This document shows positions 1 to 8,234 of a stretch of DNA of 64,000 bases, in pieces. The stretch lies in contig OZ243952.1 of assembly GCA_965214615.1 (NCBI GenBank), forward strand, positions 2,728,001-2,792,000. The letters run 5' to 3'. The stretch is from CBDAUN01 sp965214615. Its GTDB lineage: Bacteria > Pseudomonadota > Gammaproteobacteria > Arenicellales > JAJDZL01. A program made the translations under genes and the position numbers. Below the pieces are notes generated by a model. It saw only the letters and a program-made list of their open reading frames with translations. It was not told where the DNA came from and did no database searches. Each line of letters begins with the position of its first letter. Position 1 is the first letter of the stretch.

Positions 1-1652
1 CCGAAAAGGACATTTACTGGGGCAGCGAGCAGACTTGGCTTGACGATGAGCGCTATAGCGGCGAACGCGATCTGGAAAACCCGCTGGCAGCAGTCCAGAT
101 GGGACTGATCTACGTCAACCCGGAAGGACCGAACGGCAATCCCGACCCGGTGGCCTCAGGCGTAGACGTTCGCGAAACATTCGCACGCATGGGCATGAAT
201 GATGAAGAAACCGTCGCGCTGACCGCCGGCGGCCACACGTTTGGAAAATGCCACGGCGCCGGCAACCCCGAGCTGGTCGGACCCGAACCCGAAGCCGCCT
301 CGATCGAGGAGCAGGGCCTGGGCTGGAAGTCCAGCCACGGCAGCGGCATGGGAGCCGATCAAATCGGCAGCGGGCTCGAAGGCGCCTGGACGCCGACACC
401 GACACAATGGGACAACTCCTATCTCGACATGCTGTTCGGAAACGAATGGGAGCTGACCACAAGTCCGGCCGGAGCCACCCAATGGAAGCCGGTCGAAACG
501 ACCGACGGTAATCAGGCGCCCGCGCCGGACGATGCGTCAAGCAAAGTGCCGATCATGATGACCACGGCCGACATGTCAATGCGTGAAGACCCGATTTTTG
601 CACCTATCGCACGGCGATTCCGCGAAAATCCGGACGAATTTGCGGACGCGTTCGCACGCGCCTGGTTCAAGCTCACGCACCGCGACATGGGGCCGCGCGC
701 ACGCTATCTCGGAGCCGAAGTGCCGAACGAGGACCTCATCTGGCAGGATCCTATTCCTCAGGCCGGTCACGCGCTCATTGACGATGCCGATGCCGCCGCG
801 CTGAAAAAGCAGATTCTCGGCAGCGGACTTGGCGTTTCCGAACTGGTCGCAGCGGCCTGGGCGTCAGCGGCCACCTTCCGCGGATCCGACTATCGCGGCG
901 GCGCAAACGGCGGACGCGTTCGTCTGGCACCGCAAAACGGCTGGCAAGTCAATGACCCGCAGCAACTGGCAAAGGTGCTTTCAGCGCTTGAGGCGATTCA
1001 GTCCAGCTTCAACGCGTCAAGCAGCGCCGGCAAGCAGGTATCGATGGCAGATCTGGTGGTTCTAGGCGGTTGCGCAGCGATCGAAAAAGCGGCAAGCGAT
1101 GCCGGAATCAGCATTGACGTGCCGTTCACACCCGGACGCACGGATGCATCGCAGGAGCAGACCGACGAAGAATCCTTCGCAGTTCTGGAGCCTGCAGCCG
1201 ACGGATTCCGCAACTACCTCAAGGCGAACTACACTGTGACGCCTGAGCAGATGCTGGTTGACAGGGCGCAGCTTCTGACCTTGAGCGTTGCACAGATGAC
1301 GGTGCTGGTCGGAGGCATGAGGGCGCTCGGCGCGAACTGCGGCGGATCGACCCACGGCGTCTTCACAGATCGGCCCGGAACCCTGAGCAACGACTTTTTT
1401 GTGAATCTGCTGGACATGGGCACCGAATGGACTCCGGGTTCAGACGATTCGGGCGTCTATCAGGGAACCGATCGAAAAACCGGCGCAGCGAAATGGACCG
1501 CCACCCGCGTAGATCTGATATTCGGTTCCAACAGCGAGCTTCGCGCTGTCGCCGAGGTTTACGCGACCGCCGAATCCGAGGCAAAATTTGTCGCCGACTT
1601 CGTCGCGGCATGGAACAAGGTCATGAACCTTGACCGCTTCGACCTAGGCTAG
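1..1652 (+). CDS. katG: catalase-peroxidase KatG (5' end cut off by window edge)
   Basis: Haem enzyme that removes hydrogen peroxide by catalase and peroxidase activity. The reading frame is open from base 3, so about 549 residues are visible and roughly the first quarter lies outside the window, including the distal Arg/Trp/His pocket. Visible hallmarks are the adduct tyrosine in GLIYVNPEGP, the adduct methionine in RMGMNDEE, and the proximal haem histidine in GGHTFGK. The duplicated C-terminal peroxidase-like domain follows, and the protein ends in the usual MNLDRFDLG. An ATG at 99 is an internal methionine, not the start. A GC-rich hairpin follows the stop. The family is certain; upstream regulation (an OxyR site, for example) cannot be seen here. 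Confidence 0.97.
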   Translation, partial: EKDIYWGSEQTWLDDERYSGERDLENPLAAVQMGLIYVNPEGPNGNPDPVASGVDVRETFARMGMNDEETVALTAGGHTFGKCHGAGNPELVGPEPEAASIEEQGLGWKSSHGSGMGADQIGSGLEGAWTPTPTQWDNSYLDMLFGNEWELTTSPAGATQWKPVETTDGNQAPAPDDASSKVPIMMTTADMSMREDPIFAPIARRFRENPDEFADAFARAWFKLTHRDMGPRARYLGAEVPNEDLIWQDPIPQAGHALIDDADAAALKKQILGSGLGVSELVAAAWASAATFRGSDYRGGANGGRVRLAPQNGWQVNDPQQLAKVLSALEAIQSSFNASSSAGKQVSMADLVVLGGCAAIEKAASDAGISIDVPFTPGRTDASQEQTDEESFAVLEPAADGFRNYLKANYTVTPEQMLVDRAQLLTLSVAQMTVLVGGMRALGANCGGSTHGVFTDRPGTLSNDFFVNLLDMGTEWTPGSDDSGVYQGTDRKTGAAKWTATRVDLIFGSNSELRAVAEVYATAESEAKFVADFVAAWNKVMNLDRFDLG

Positions 1653-1663
1653 GGTTAAGATCA

Positions 1664-1708
1664 GGCGGGGCGGCGCCGATTCGCAGGACGCGTCAATGCC
1701 GCCCCGCC
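1664..1708 (+). terminator. GC-rich hairpin after katG
   Basis: Perfect 11-bp inverted repeat GGCGGGGCGGC (1664-1674) and GCCGCCCCGCC (1698-1708) with a 23-base loop, starting 12 bases after the katG stop. No T-tract follows, so it is not a textbook intrinsic terminator. It may stabilise the katG mRNA end or act with Rho. It separates katG from the xseB operon. Confidence 0.4.
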
Positions 1709-1749
1709 GCAACCCGGCCAACAACCTGTAAATCACACGCCCCGATCAA

Positions 1750-1998
1750 ATGTCTCAAGACGCAGAGCAACCAAGAATCGCCTTCGAAACCGCGCTTCAG
1801 GAGCTCGAACAGATCGCAAAGCGCATGGAACAGGGTGATCAGACGCTCGAGCAGTCGCTAAAGGATTTTGAACGGGGAATGAAGCTCTCGCGCGAGTGCC
1901 AGAAGCAGCTAAAAGCTGCCGAGCAGCAGGTCAAGATTCTTATTCAGAAAGGCGAAGCAGACGCAGTCGAACCTTTCGAACAAGAGTCCGCAGGTTGA
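1750..1998 (+). CDS. xseB: exodeoxyribonuclease VII small subunit
   Basis: Small subunit of ExoVII, which degrades single-stranded DNA to oligonucleotides together with the large subunit XseA (not in this window). At 82 residues it has the usual length. The typical helical hairpin is present: FETALQELEQIAKRMEQGD, then LEQSLKDFERGM, then a Gln/Lys-rich second helix ending in QQVKIL. It starts with ATG and is first in an xseB-ispA-dxs run, the arrangement common in gammaproteobacteria. Its TGA stop overlaps the TTG start of ispA, suggesting translational coupling. Confidence 0.93.
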   Translation: MSQDAEQPRIAFETALQELEQIAKRMEQGDQTLEQSLKDFERGMKLSRECQKQLKAAEQQVKILIQKGEADAVEPFEQESAG

Positions 1999-2813
1999 AC
2001 AAATTTGAAACAGACTGGCACGATCTACGAGCCAGAACCGAAAAGGTGCTGCACTCCATCCTACCCGGGGCCGATGCGCCGCCGGCCCGCCTGCATGAGG
2101 CGATGCGGTACGCCACGCTGAACGGCGGAAAGCGTATTCGCGCAGTGCTGGTCTACACGACGGGAAGAATTTTCGGCACCGAACTGGATCACTTGGACAG
2201 CGCGGCTGCCGCAATTGAATTGATTCATGCCTATTCGCTGGTTCATGACGATTTGCCGGCAATGGACGACGACGATATGCGCCGCGGAAAGCCGTCATGC
2301 CACAAGGCGTACGGCGAAGCGACCGCGACGCTGACCGGCGATGCCTTGCAAACCCTGGCATTTCAGGCACTGTCGGAAGATGCCAGCGGGCTTAGTGCCG
2401 AACGTCGCACACGCATGATCGCTGCGCTTGCAGTCGCGGCAGGTTCGTCAGGAATGGCCGGCGGGCAGGAAATGGACATCGCGATGACCGACGGCAACGC
2501 ACCAGGATACGATTTTGACACCATGCACCTGCTAAAGACCGCGGCACTGATCAACGCCTCGGTTCAGCTCGGCGCCATCGCTAGCGGCAAGGCCGGAGAC
2601 GAATCCCTGGAGCCGCTTGGTCGGTACGGCAGGAACATCGGTCTGGCCTTTCAATGCGTCGATGACGCGCTGGACGGAGAAAATTCGGATATCAGTTCAA
2701 AACACAAAGCGCTGCATCTGCGCGACCTGGCGCTTGATGCACTCGATGAACTCAACACCGATGCTGCAGGCTTGCGACGCATTGCCGAATTCGTCGTGAA
2801 CCGCACGCATTAG
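1995..2813 (+). CDS. ispA: (2E,6E)-farnesyl diphosphate synthase, C-terminally shortened
   Basis: Cytosolic prenyltransferase that condenses IPP with DMAPP and geranyl-PP to farnesyl-PP. I place the start at TTG 1995, overlapping the xseB stop; the upstream in-frame ATG at 1896 would lie inside xseB and adds a non-homologous tail. This gives 272 residues. Visible features: NGGKRIR (43-49), first Asp-rich motif DDLPAMDDDD (85-94), HLLKTAALI (178-186) and second Asp-rich motif DDALD (223-227). Odd: straight after DDALDGENSD the chain runs into the final helices. The family's loop with its conserved GK(S/T)TYP segment is missing, making the protein about 25 residues shorter than E. coli IspA. 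Active-site aspartates are kept, so it may still work. Followed by dxs after 21 bases. Confidence 0.88.
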   Translation: MNKFETDWHDLRARTEKVLHSILPGADAPPARLHEAMRYATLNGGKRIRAVLVYTTGRIFGTELDHLDSAAAAIELIHAYSLVHDDLPAMDDDDMRRGKPSCHKAYGEATATLTGDALQTLAFQALSEDASGLSAERRTRMIAALAVAAGSSGMAGGQEMDIAMTDGNAPGYDFDTMHLLKTAALINASVQLGAIASGKAGDESLEPLGRYGRNIGLAFQCVDDALDGENSDISSKHKALHLRDLALDALDELNTDAAGLRRIAEFVVNRTH

Positions 2814-2834
2814 CAACCTAAGAGATCTGGAGAC

Positions 2835-4742
2835 GTGGGCGATTCGAACCAAAAACCGAAATCAGGCATTGACTCGAAACAGTATCCGCTGCTGTCGAAG
2901 ATTGATACGCCGGCCGATTTGCGGGCATTGGACCGTGCGCAAGTGCCGGCGGTTGCCGAAGAACTGCGCGAATACCTGATCGATGTCATATCCAGAACCG
3001 GCGGGCATCTGGCAGCCGGGCTGGGAACCGTAGAGCTTACGGTCGCGCTGCACTACGTGTACAACACGCCCCACGACCGCATCGTGTGGGACATCGGCCA
3101 CCAGGCCTACCCGCACAAGATTCTAACCGGCCGTCGCGACAGGCTGCACACCATACGTCAGCCGGGCGGACTCAGCGGATTTCTCTCGCGAGAGGAAAGC
3201 GAGTTCGATACCTTCGGAGCCGGTCACTCGAGCACATCGATTTCAGCGGCTCTGGGCATGTCTGTCGCCAATTCGCTGCAAGATCAGAATCGCAACGTCG
3301 TCGCTGTCATAGGCGATGGCGCGATGACCGCCGGGCTGGCCTACGAAGCGCTGAACAACGCCGGCGGATCGGCGGCCGACATGCTGGTCATCCTGAACGA
3401 CAATGAAATGTCGATTTCGCCGAATGTCGGAGCGCTGACCAATTATCTGGCACGGCTGCTGTCTGGCAAGGCGTTTATGAGCATACGCGAAGGCAGCAAG
3501 GTGGTGCTGGGAACGGTGCCGCCGGTAAGGAGCCTCACCGAACGGTTCGAGGCCCACGCCAAGGGCATGCTGCTGCCGAGCACCTGGTTCGAAGAACTGG
3601 GCTTTTACTACATAGGGCCGATCGACGGCCACAATGTTTCTGTTCTGCTTTCCACCTTGCAAAACCTGAAGATGCAAAGCGGTCCCCGGTTTTTGCATAT
3701 CGCCACTCAAAAAGGCAAGGGATTCGATCAGGCCGAAGCGGACCCGCTGGTCTATCACGGCGTGTCTCCTTTCAACCCGCAAACCGGAAAGCTGGAAAAA
3801 AAGTCCTCGGGACTGACCTACACCAAGGTGTTCGGCGAATGGCTGTGCGACATGGCCGCCGCGGATTCTAGACTGGTGGGAATTACGCCGGCGATGCGCG
3901 AAGGATCGGGCCTGGTCGAGTTTCAAAAGCAGTTTCCCGACCGGTATTTCGATGTCGGCATCGCCGAGCAGCATTCAGTGACCTTTGCAGCCGGCCTCGC
4001 ATGCGAAGGCATGAAGCCCGTCGTCGCAATCTACTCGACATTTCTGCAGCGCGCCTACGATCAGGTCATCCACGATGTCAGCGTGCAGAATCTGGACGTC
4101 ATGTTTGCCATCGACCGCGCCGGCTATGTCGGCGGAGACGGAGCCACGCACGCCGGAGCGTACGACTATTCGTACCTGCGATGCCTTCCGCACATGGTAG
4201 TCATGGCTGCGAGCAGCGAGAAAGAGTGCCGCAACATGCTGTACACCGCCTATATGCATACAGGTCCGAGCGCGGTGCGGTATCCGCGCGGCACCGGGCC
4301 GGGGACGCAGCCTGAAATGGCCATGCAGCTTCTCGAAATCGGAAAGGCAAACATCGAGCGCCAAGGCGAAGCGACGGCCATTCTGGCGTTCGGCTCCATG
4401 CTGGCACCGGCGATTGATGCGGGCGATACGCTAAACGCCACGGTGGTCAATATGCGGTTTGTAAAGCCGATTGACGAAAAACTGATCAAGGAACTGGCAG
4501 CGACGCACAGCCTCATTGTCACCATCGAAGAGAACACGGCGGCCGGCGGCGCCGGCTCGGCAGTCAACGAAGTACTTGCCGCAAGCGGCCCGGGGCCGCA
4601 GATTATCAACCTCGGACTGCCCGACCGGCATCTGGCGCACGGCAAGCCCGAATCAGTTTTGGCGCAATGCGGATTGGACAGTGAATCTATTGTAAAGCGT
4701 GTACAATCTGCTATGGATTCGAATCATTTGAATTCTGGGTAG
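2835..4742 (+). CDS. dxs: 1-deoxy-D-xylulose-5-phosphate synthase
   Basis: Thiamine-diphosphate enzyme that joins pyruvate and glyceraldehyde-3-phosphate to DXP, the first step of the MEP isoprenoid pathway. 635 residues, near the usual 620. GTG start with a close GGAG. Motifs: the WDIGHQAYPHK ThDP-pocket segment (85-95), GDGAMTAG (160-167) and NDNEMSIS (188-195) for Mg-ThDP binding, and DRAGYVGGDGATHAG in the pyrimidine domain, where most relatives have GEDGPTH. It sits directly behind ispA, so one transcript supplies both DXP and farnesyl-PP synthesis. The sequence shows no truncation. Confidence 0.96.
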   Translation: MGDSNQKPKSGIDSKQYPLLSKIDTPADLRALDRAQVPAVAEELREYLIDVISRTGGHLAAGLGTVELTVALHYVYNTPHDRIVWDIGHQAYPHKILTGRRDRLHTIRQPGGLSGFLSREESEFDTFGAGHSSTSISAALGMSVANSLQDQNRNVVAVIGDGAMTAGLAYEALNNAGGSAADMLVILNDNEMSISPNVGALTNYLARLLSGKAFMSIREGSKVVLGTVPPVRSLTERFEAHAKGMLLPSTWFEELGFYYIGPIDGHNVSVLLSTLQNLKMQSGPRFLHIATQKGKGFDQAEADPLVYHGVSPFNPQTGKLEKKSSGLTYTKVFGEWLCDMAAADSRLVGITPAMREGSGLVEFQKQFPDRYFDVGIAEQHSVTFAAGLACEGMKPVVAIYSTFLQRAYDQVIHDVSVQNLDVMFAIDRAGYVGGDGATHAGAYDYSYLRCLPHMVVMAASSEKECRNMLYTAYMHTGPSAVRYPRGTGPGTQPEMAMQLLEIGKANIERQGEATAILAFGSMLAPAIDAGDTLNATVVNMRFVKPIDEKLIKELAATHSLIVTIEENTAAGGAGSAVNEVLAASGPGPQIINLGLPDRHLAHGKPESVLAQCGLDSESIVKRVQSAMDSNHLNSG

Positions 4743-4749
4743 CATAGCA

Positions 4750-5604
4750 ATGAATCTTCCGAAACTGATCCCGGTCGCAGAAAGTCCGTTCGAGCCGGTT
4801 ATACCGGACATTCAGGCCAAGCCTGACACGCGCCAATTGGCCATCGACCAGGTGGGCATCCGCTCGATCCGTCATCCGGTGAAGGTCCGGGACCGAAGCA
4901 ATGGCGAACAATACACCATTGCCATATTCAACATGTACGTCGGACTGCCTCACAATTTCAAGGGCACGCACATGTCGCGATTCATTGAAGTGCTGAACAG
5001 TCATGAAAGCGTCATATCGGTCCAGTCATTCAAAGACATCGTGCGCGAAGTTGCCGACCGTCTTGATTCGAACACCAGCCGGATCGAAATGACATTTCCA
5101 TATTTCATGGAAAAGGCTGCGCCGATTACCGGTGTAAAAAGTGTCGTCGACTACGAGGCAACGCTGTTTGGCGAATTGAAGGCCAGCGGCGAAATGCAAA
5201 TCACGACGCGAGTCGTCGTGCCGGTGACCAGCCTTTGTCCGTGCTCCAAGGAAATTTCCGACTACGGCGCCCACAACCAAAGATCGCACGTCACGATCAC
5301 GGCTACGACAGACGCGTTCGTCTGGATGGAAGAACTGATCGAACTGGCCGAATCGAAGGCAAGCTCCCAGCTCTACGGGCTTCTCAAGCGCCCTGATGAA
5401 AAGTTTGTCACCGAGCAGGCGTATGACAATCCTAAATTCGTAGAAGACATCGTCAGGGACATTGCCGGCGTACTGAATGAGGACGACCGGATTGTAGCCT
5501 ACGCAGTGGAATCGGAAAACTTCGAATCAATTCACAATCACTCGGCCTATGCGCGTATTTCCAAGTCGAAGGTGCCGGAAAAACAGTTCGAGATTGTGAG
5601 CTGA
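4750..5604 (+). CDS. folE2: GTP cyclohydrolase FolE2 (type IB)
   Basis: Converts GTP to 7,8-dihydroneopterin triphosphate, the entry to tetrahydrofolate (and queuosine) synthesis. It is the metal-flexible type IB enzyme, not FolE (IA). 284 residues; starts with ATG seven bases after dxs. Hallmarks: the conserved N-terminal VGIRSIRHPV, and PVTSLCPCSKEIS (158-170) with the metal/active-site cysteines, followed by HNQRSH (175-180). No type IA folE was seen in the window. In many bacteria folE2 is zinc-regulated, but its position right behind dxs here suggests constitutive co-transcription; no Zur-like site was recognised. Confidence 0.95.
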   Translation: MNLPKLIPVAESPFEPVIPDIQAKPDTRQLAIDQVGIRSIRHPVKVRDRSNGEQYTIAIFNMYVGLPHNFKGTHMSRFIEVLNSHESVISVQSFKDIVREVADRLDSNTSRIEMTFPYFMEKAAPITGVKSVVDYEATLFGELKASGEMQITTRVVVPVTSLCPCSKEISDYGAHNQRSHVTITATTDAFVWMEELIELAESKASSQLYGLLKRPDEKFVTEQAYDNPKFVEDIVRDIAGVLNEDDRIVAYAVESENFESIHNHSAYARISKSKVPEKQFEIVS

Positions 5605-5659
5605 CACCTTCTGCTTCACGCACGCGGCCATCCTTTAAAACCGGTTCAATCGCTCGTTT

Positions 5660-6151
5660 GTGGATGCGCGCACAGATACGGAGCTTGCCCGGCTGCTTAA
5701 CAGAATCCGACCCGAGTCGGTTTTGATTGTCGCGCCGGAGGTTCCGGCAACGGTAGCCGAGTATGCGGTCGGCAAATCGCGCGATACGGTGACCCACATC
5801 GTGTATTCGAACCTTGCAGATTGTTTCGCAGCTCTACGGCGATACGATTTCGCCCTTGTTTGCGGGACATTGGAACACATGGGCAGAACCGAAGCCCGGC
5901 AATTGGTCGGCCGGTTGCGCGACATGCATGCCAAGCTGCTGTGGGTCAGTGTGCCGGAGTGCGGCGCAGACGACAAATTCAGCCGGGGCGATGCAATCGC
6001 ACAAGGCATGCGCGCCGTCCATTGCTCTGAATCGGGCGGAGCGGTGGCGAATCTGCATGAATTCAGTCTGCAGTTCTACAAGCCGGCGCCCAAGTGGCTC
6101 AATTCGGATAACTGGGCAAATCCGGATCAGTGGGATAAGCGCCGGTGGTAG
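5660..6151 (+). CDS. DUF6231 family protein
   Basis: 163 residues from a GTG start, 55 bases after folE2. It resembles the DUF6231 proteins of Pseudomonas and relatives, with a methyltransferase-like central part (VLIVAPEV ... ALVCGTLEHM) and an aromatic C-terminus (PKWLNSDNWANPDQWDK). The fold is suggestive of a SAM-dependent methyltransferase that has lost a clear glycine-rich motif I; that reading is inference. No signal peptide or membrane segment, so probably cytosolic. It lies between folE2 and proS on the same strand. Function unknown. Confidence 0.72.
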   Translation: MDARTDTELARLLNRIRPESVLIVAPEVPATVAEYAVGKSRDTVTHIVYSNLADCFAALRRYDFALVCGTLEHMGRTEARQLVGRLRDMHAKLLWVSVPECGADDKFSRGDAIAQGMRAVHCSESGGAVANLHEFSLQFYKPAPKWLNSDNWANPDQWDKRRW

Positions 6152-6195
6152 ATGACTTGCACAAACCATGCACACTTTGGAATCTCTGACGAACC

Positions 6196-7908
6196 ATGAA
6201 AGCTTCTAACTATCTGCTTGCAACAGCCAAGGAAACACCCGCCGGCGTCGAAATCGTCAGTCATCGGCTGATGCTGCGAGCCGGCATGATTCGCCAGCTC
6301 GCATCAGGGATATACAGCTGGCTTCCGACGGGGTTGAGGGTTTTGGGGAAAGTCGAAAACATCGTCCGCCAGGAGATGAACCGCTCAGGCGCCCAGGAAG
6401 TTCTGATGCCCAGCGTGCAGCCCGGGGAAATATGGCGCGAATCCGGGCGATGGGATCACTTCGGACCTGAACTTCTGCGGTTCAAGGATCGCCATGATCG
6501 GGATTTCTGCCTAGGACCGACACACGAGGAAGTGATAACGACGCTGATCAGCAACGAAGTGCGCAGCTACCGGCAGCTGCCGGCAAACTTCTATCAGATC
6601 CAGTGGAAGTTTCGCGATGAGATTCGTCCGCGATTCGGTGTGATGCGGTGCCGCGAATTTCTTATGAAGGACGCCTACTCGTTCGACATTGACCGCGCGG
6701 GCATGGAGCGCGCCTATGTTCAGATGTACGATGCCTATGAACGCATTTTTCAACGCCTCGGATTGGATTTTGTCGCTGTTGAAGCCGACTCCGGTGCGAT
6801 CGGCGGCAGCGTCTCCCATGAATTCCACGTCATCGCCGATTCCGGCGAAGACGGAATCGGGGTCAACAACAAGGCCGGATTTGCTTCCAACATCGAACTG
6901 ATCGGCCTGCCCGAGCCGAACGGGCCGCGACAAGGGCCTCGCGAGCAAATGCAGGCCGTCGACACACCTGGCGTGCACACAATCGCCGAATTGTGCGAAT
7001 CGTTGTCGGTGCCGCCGGAAAAAACACTGAAAACCCTTATCGTGCGCGGCAACGAATCGCCGGTGGCTATCGTCGTGCGCGGCGACAACGAACTCAATAC
7101 GCTCAAGGCCGAGAAAATTCCGGAAATCGCAAAGCCGCTTCAAATGGAATCGGCTGCCGCAATCGCAAGCGCCGTCGGTGTCGAGCCAGGTTCAATCGGA
7201 CCGGTCGGCCTGAATATGAAAGTCTATGCCGACCATGATGCGGCGATGCTGATCGACTTTGTCTGCGGCGCGAATCAGGACGCAAAGCATTACACCGGCG
7301 CCAATTGGGGCAGAGATTGCCCCGAACCGATCGCGATGGATTTAAGGCAGGCTGCCGACGGCGACCCATGCCCTGGAGCGCCGGGCGAAACGATCCGTGT
7401 CAAGCGCGGTATCGAAGTCGGTCACGTATTTCAGCTTGGCACCAAGTACAGCGAGGCATTCAGCGCGACATGCCTTGACTCAGGCGGTCGCAACGGGGTT
7501 ATGTGGATGGGGTGCTACGGAGTCGGCGTGTCAAGAATAGTCGCCGCCGCAGTCGAGCAGAATCACGACGAATCCGGCATCATTTGGCCTCAGCCGATCG
7601 CTCCGTTCGACGTGAGCGTGGTGCCGATCAACTATCGCCAGTCAGATCGGGTGCGCGAAGCTGCCGACCGGATTCACGATGAGCTCGCGCGACAGGGCGT
7701 CGAGGCACTGCTGGACGACCGCGATGAGAGGCCCGGTGTTAAATTTGCCGACATGGATCTGATCGGCATTCCCCATCGGCTGGTTGTTTCCGAGCGCGGC
7801 ATCGCCGCCGAAACCGTGGAATACAAGCGTAGAGCCGACACCGAAGTCGAACAGTTGCCGCTAAGCTGCGCCGCAGACGAAGTCGTGAGCCGCATGACGC
7901 GCGATTAA
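6196..7908 (+). CDS. proS: prolyl-tRNA synthetase (bacterial type, with editing domain)
   Basis: Class II aminoacyl-tRNA synthetase that charges tRNA-Pro. 570 residues, the usual size. N-terminal catalytic core with GPTHEEVIT and the motif 2 region (KFRDEIRPRFGVMRCREF), then the YbaK-like INS editing domain (about 225-400; KTLIV and DHDA are visible), which clears mischarged Ala-tRNA. Motif 3 region follows (GCYGVGVSRI), and a C-terminal anticodon-binding domain (from about 470). ATG start. It converges on acyP, with only five bases between the two stops. Confidence 0.97.
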   Translation: MKASNYLLATAKETPAGVEIVSHRLMLRAGMIRQLASGIYSWLPTGLRVLGKVENIVRQEMNRSGAQEVLMPSVQPGEIWRESGRWDHFGPELLRFKDRHDRDFCLGPTHEEVITTLISNEVRSYRQLPANFYQIQWKFRDEIRPRFGVMRCREFLMKDAYSFDIDRAGMERAYVQMYDAYERIFQRLGLDFVAVEADSGAIGGSVSHEFHVIADSGEDGIGVNNKAGFASNIELIGLPEPNGPRQGPREQMQAVDTPGVHTIAELCESLSVPPEKTLKTLIVRGNESPVAIVVRGDNELNTLKAEKIPEIAKPLQMESAAAIASAVGVEPGSIGPVGLNMKVYADHDAAMLIDFVCGANQDAKHYTGANWGRDCPEPIAMDLRQAADGDPCPGAPGETIRVKRGIEVGHVFQLGTKYSEAFSATCLDSGGRNGVMWMGCYGVGVSRIVAAAVEQNHDESGIIWPQPIAPFDVSVVPINYRQSDRVREAADRIHDELARQGVEALLDDRDERPGVKFADMDLIGIPHRLVVSERGIAAETVEYKRRADTEVEQLPLSCAADEVVSRMTRD

Positions 7909-7913
7909 ACGAA

Positions 7914-8183
7914 CTATCCGATCGTAAAGTCATCCGGCGGCTGATCCGAACCCGGTCTGCTTTCGACATTGGAAACCGTCGATTGAGGCGACCCGGTCCA
8001 CAGCCAGCGTTCCAGTTCTTCGATTCTTTCAGCATCTCCGCAAGCGAGCACTTCGACGGTTCCGTCGTCGCGGTTGCACGCCCATCCGGTCAGATTCAGC
8101 TGCTGCGCGCGTTCACGCGTACAGACGCGGTACCACACACCCTGAACCTGGCCAGACACGATAAATTTCTTCGCAATAGTCAC
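7914..8183 (-). CDS. acyP: acylphosphatase
   Basis: Small enzyme hydrolysing acyl phosphates such as carbamoyl- and 1,3-bisphosphoglycerate phosphate. 89 residues with the family fold signature: the phosphate loop GQVQGVWYR with catalytic Arg19, and catalytic Asn37 in GWACNRDDGTVEV. GTG start. The C-terminus is slightly divergent, ending PPDDFTIG where relatives often have a shorter aromatic-glycine end. Tail-to-tail with proS; downstream of slt on the same strand but read separately. Confidence 0.9.
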   Translation of the reverse strand: MTIAKKFIVSGQVQGVWYRVCTRERAQQLNLTGWACNRDDGTVEVLACGDAERIEELERWLWTGSPQSTVSNVESRPGSDQPPDDFTIG

Positions 8184-8234
8184 AATCGAATCCTTTCCGG
8201 TTGATCAAAGAGGGGACGAGCGCGGCAGTACGAG

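Noticed and set aside
3243..3974. 243-residue minus-strand frame
   Set aside because: Shadow of dxs; no independent support.
7914..8183. Trp in the acylphosphatase phosphate loop (GVWYR) as an anomaly
   Set aside because: GVWFR-type loops occur in normal bacterial acylphosphatases; catalytic Arg and Asn are both present.
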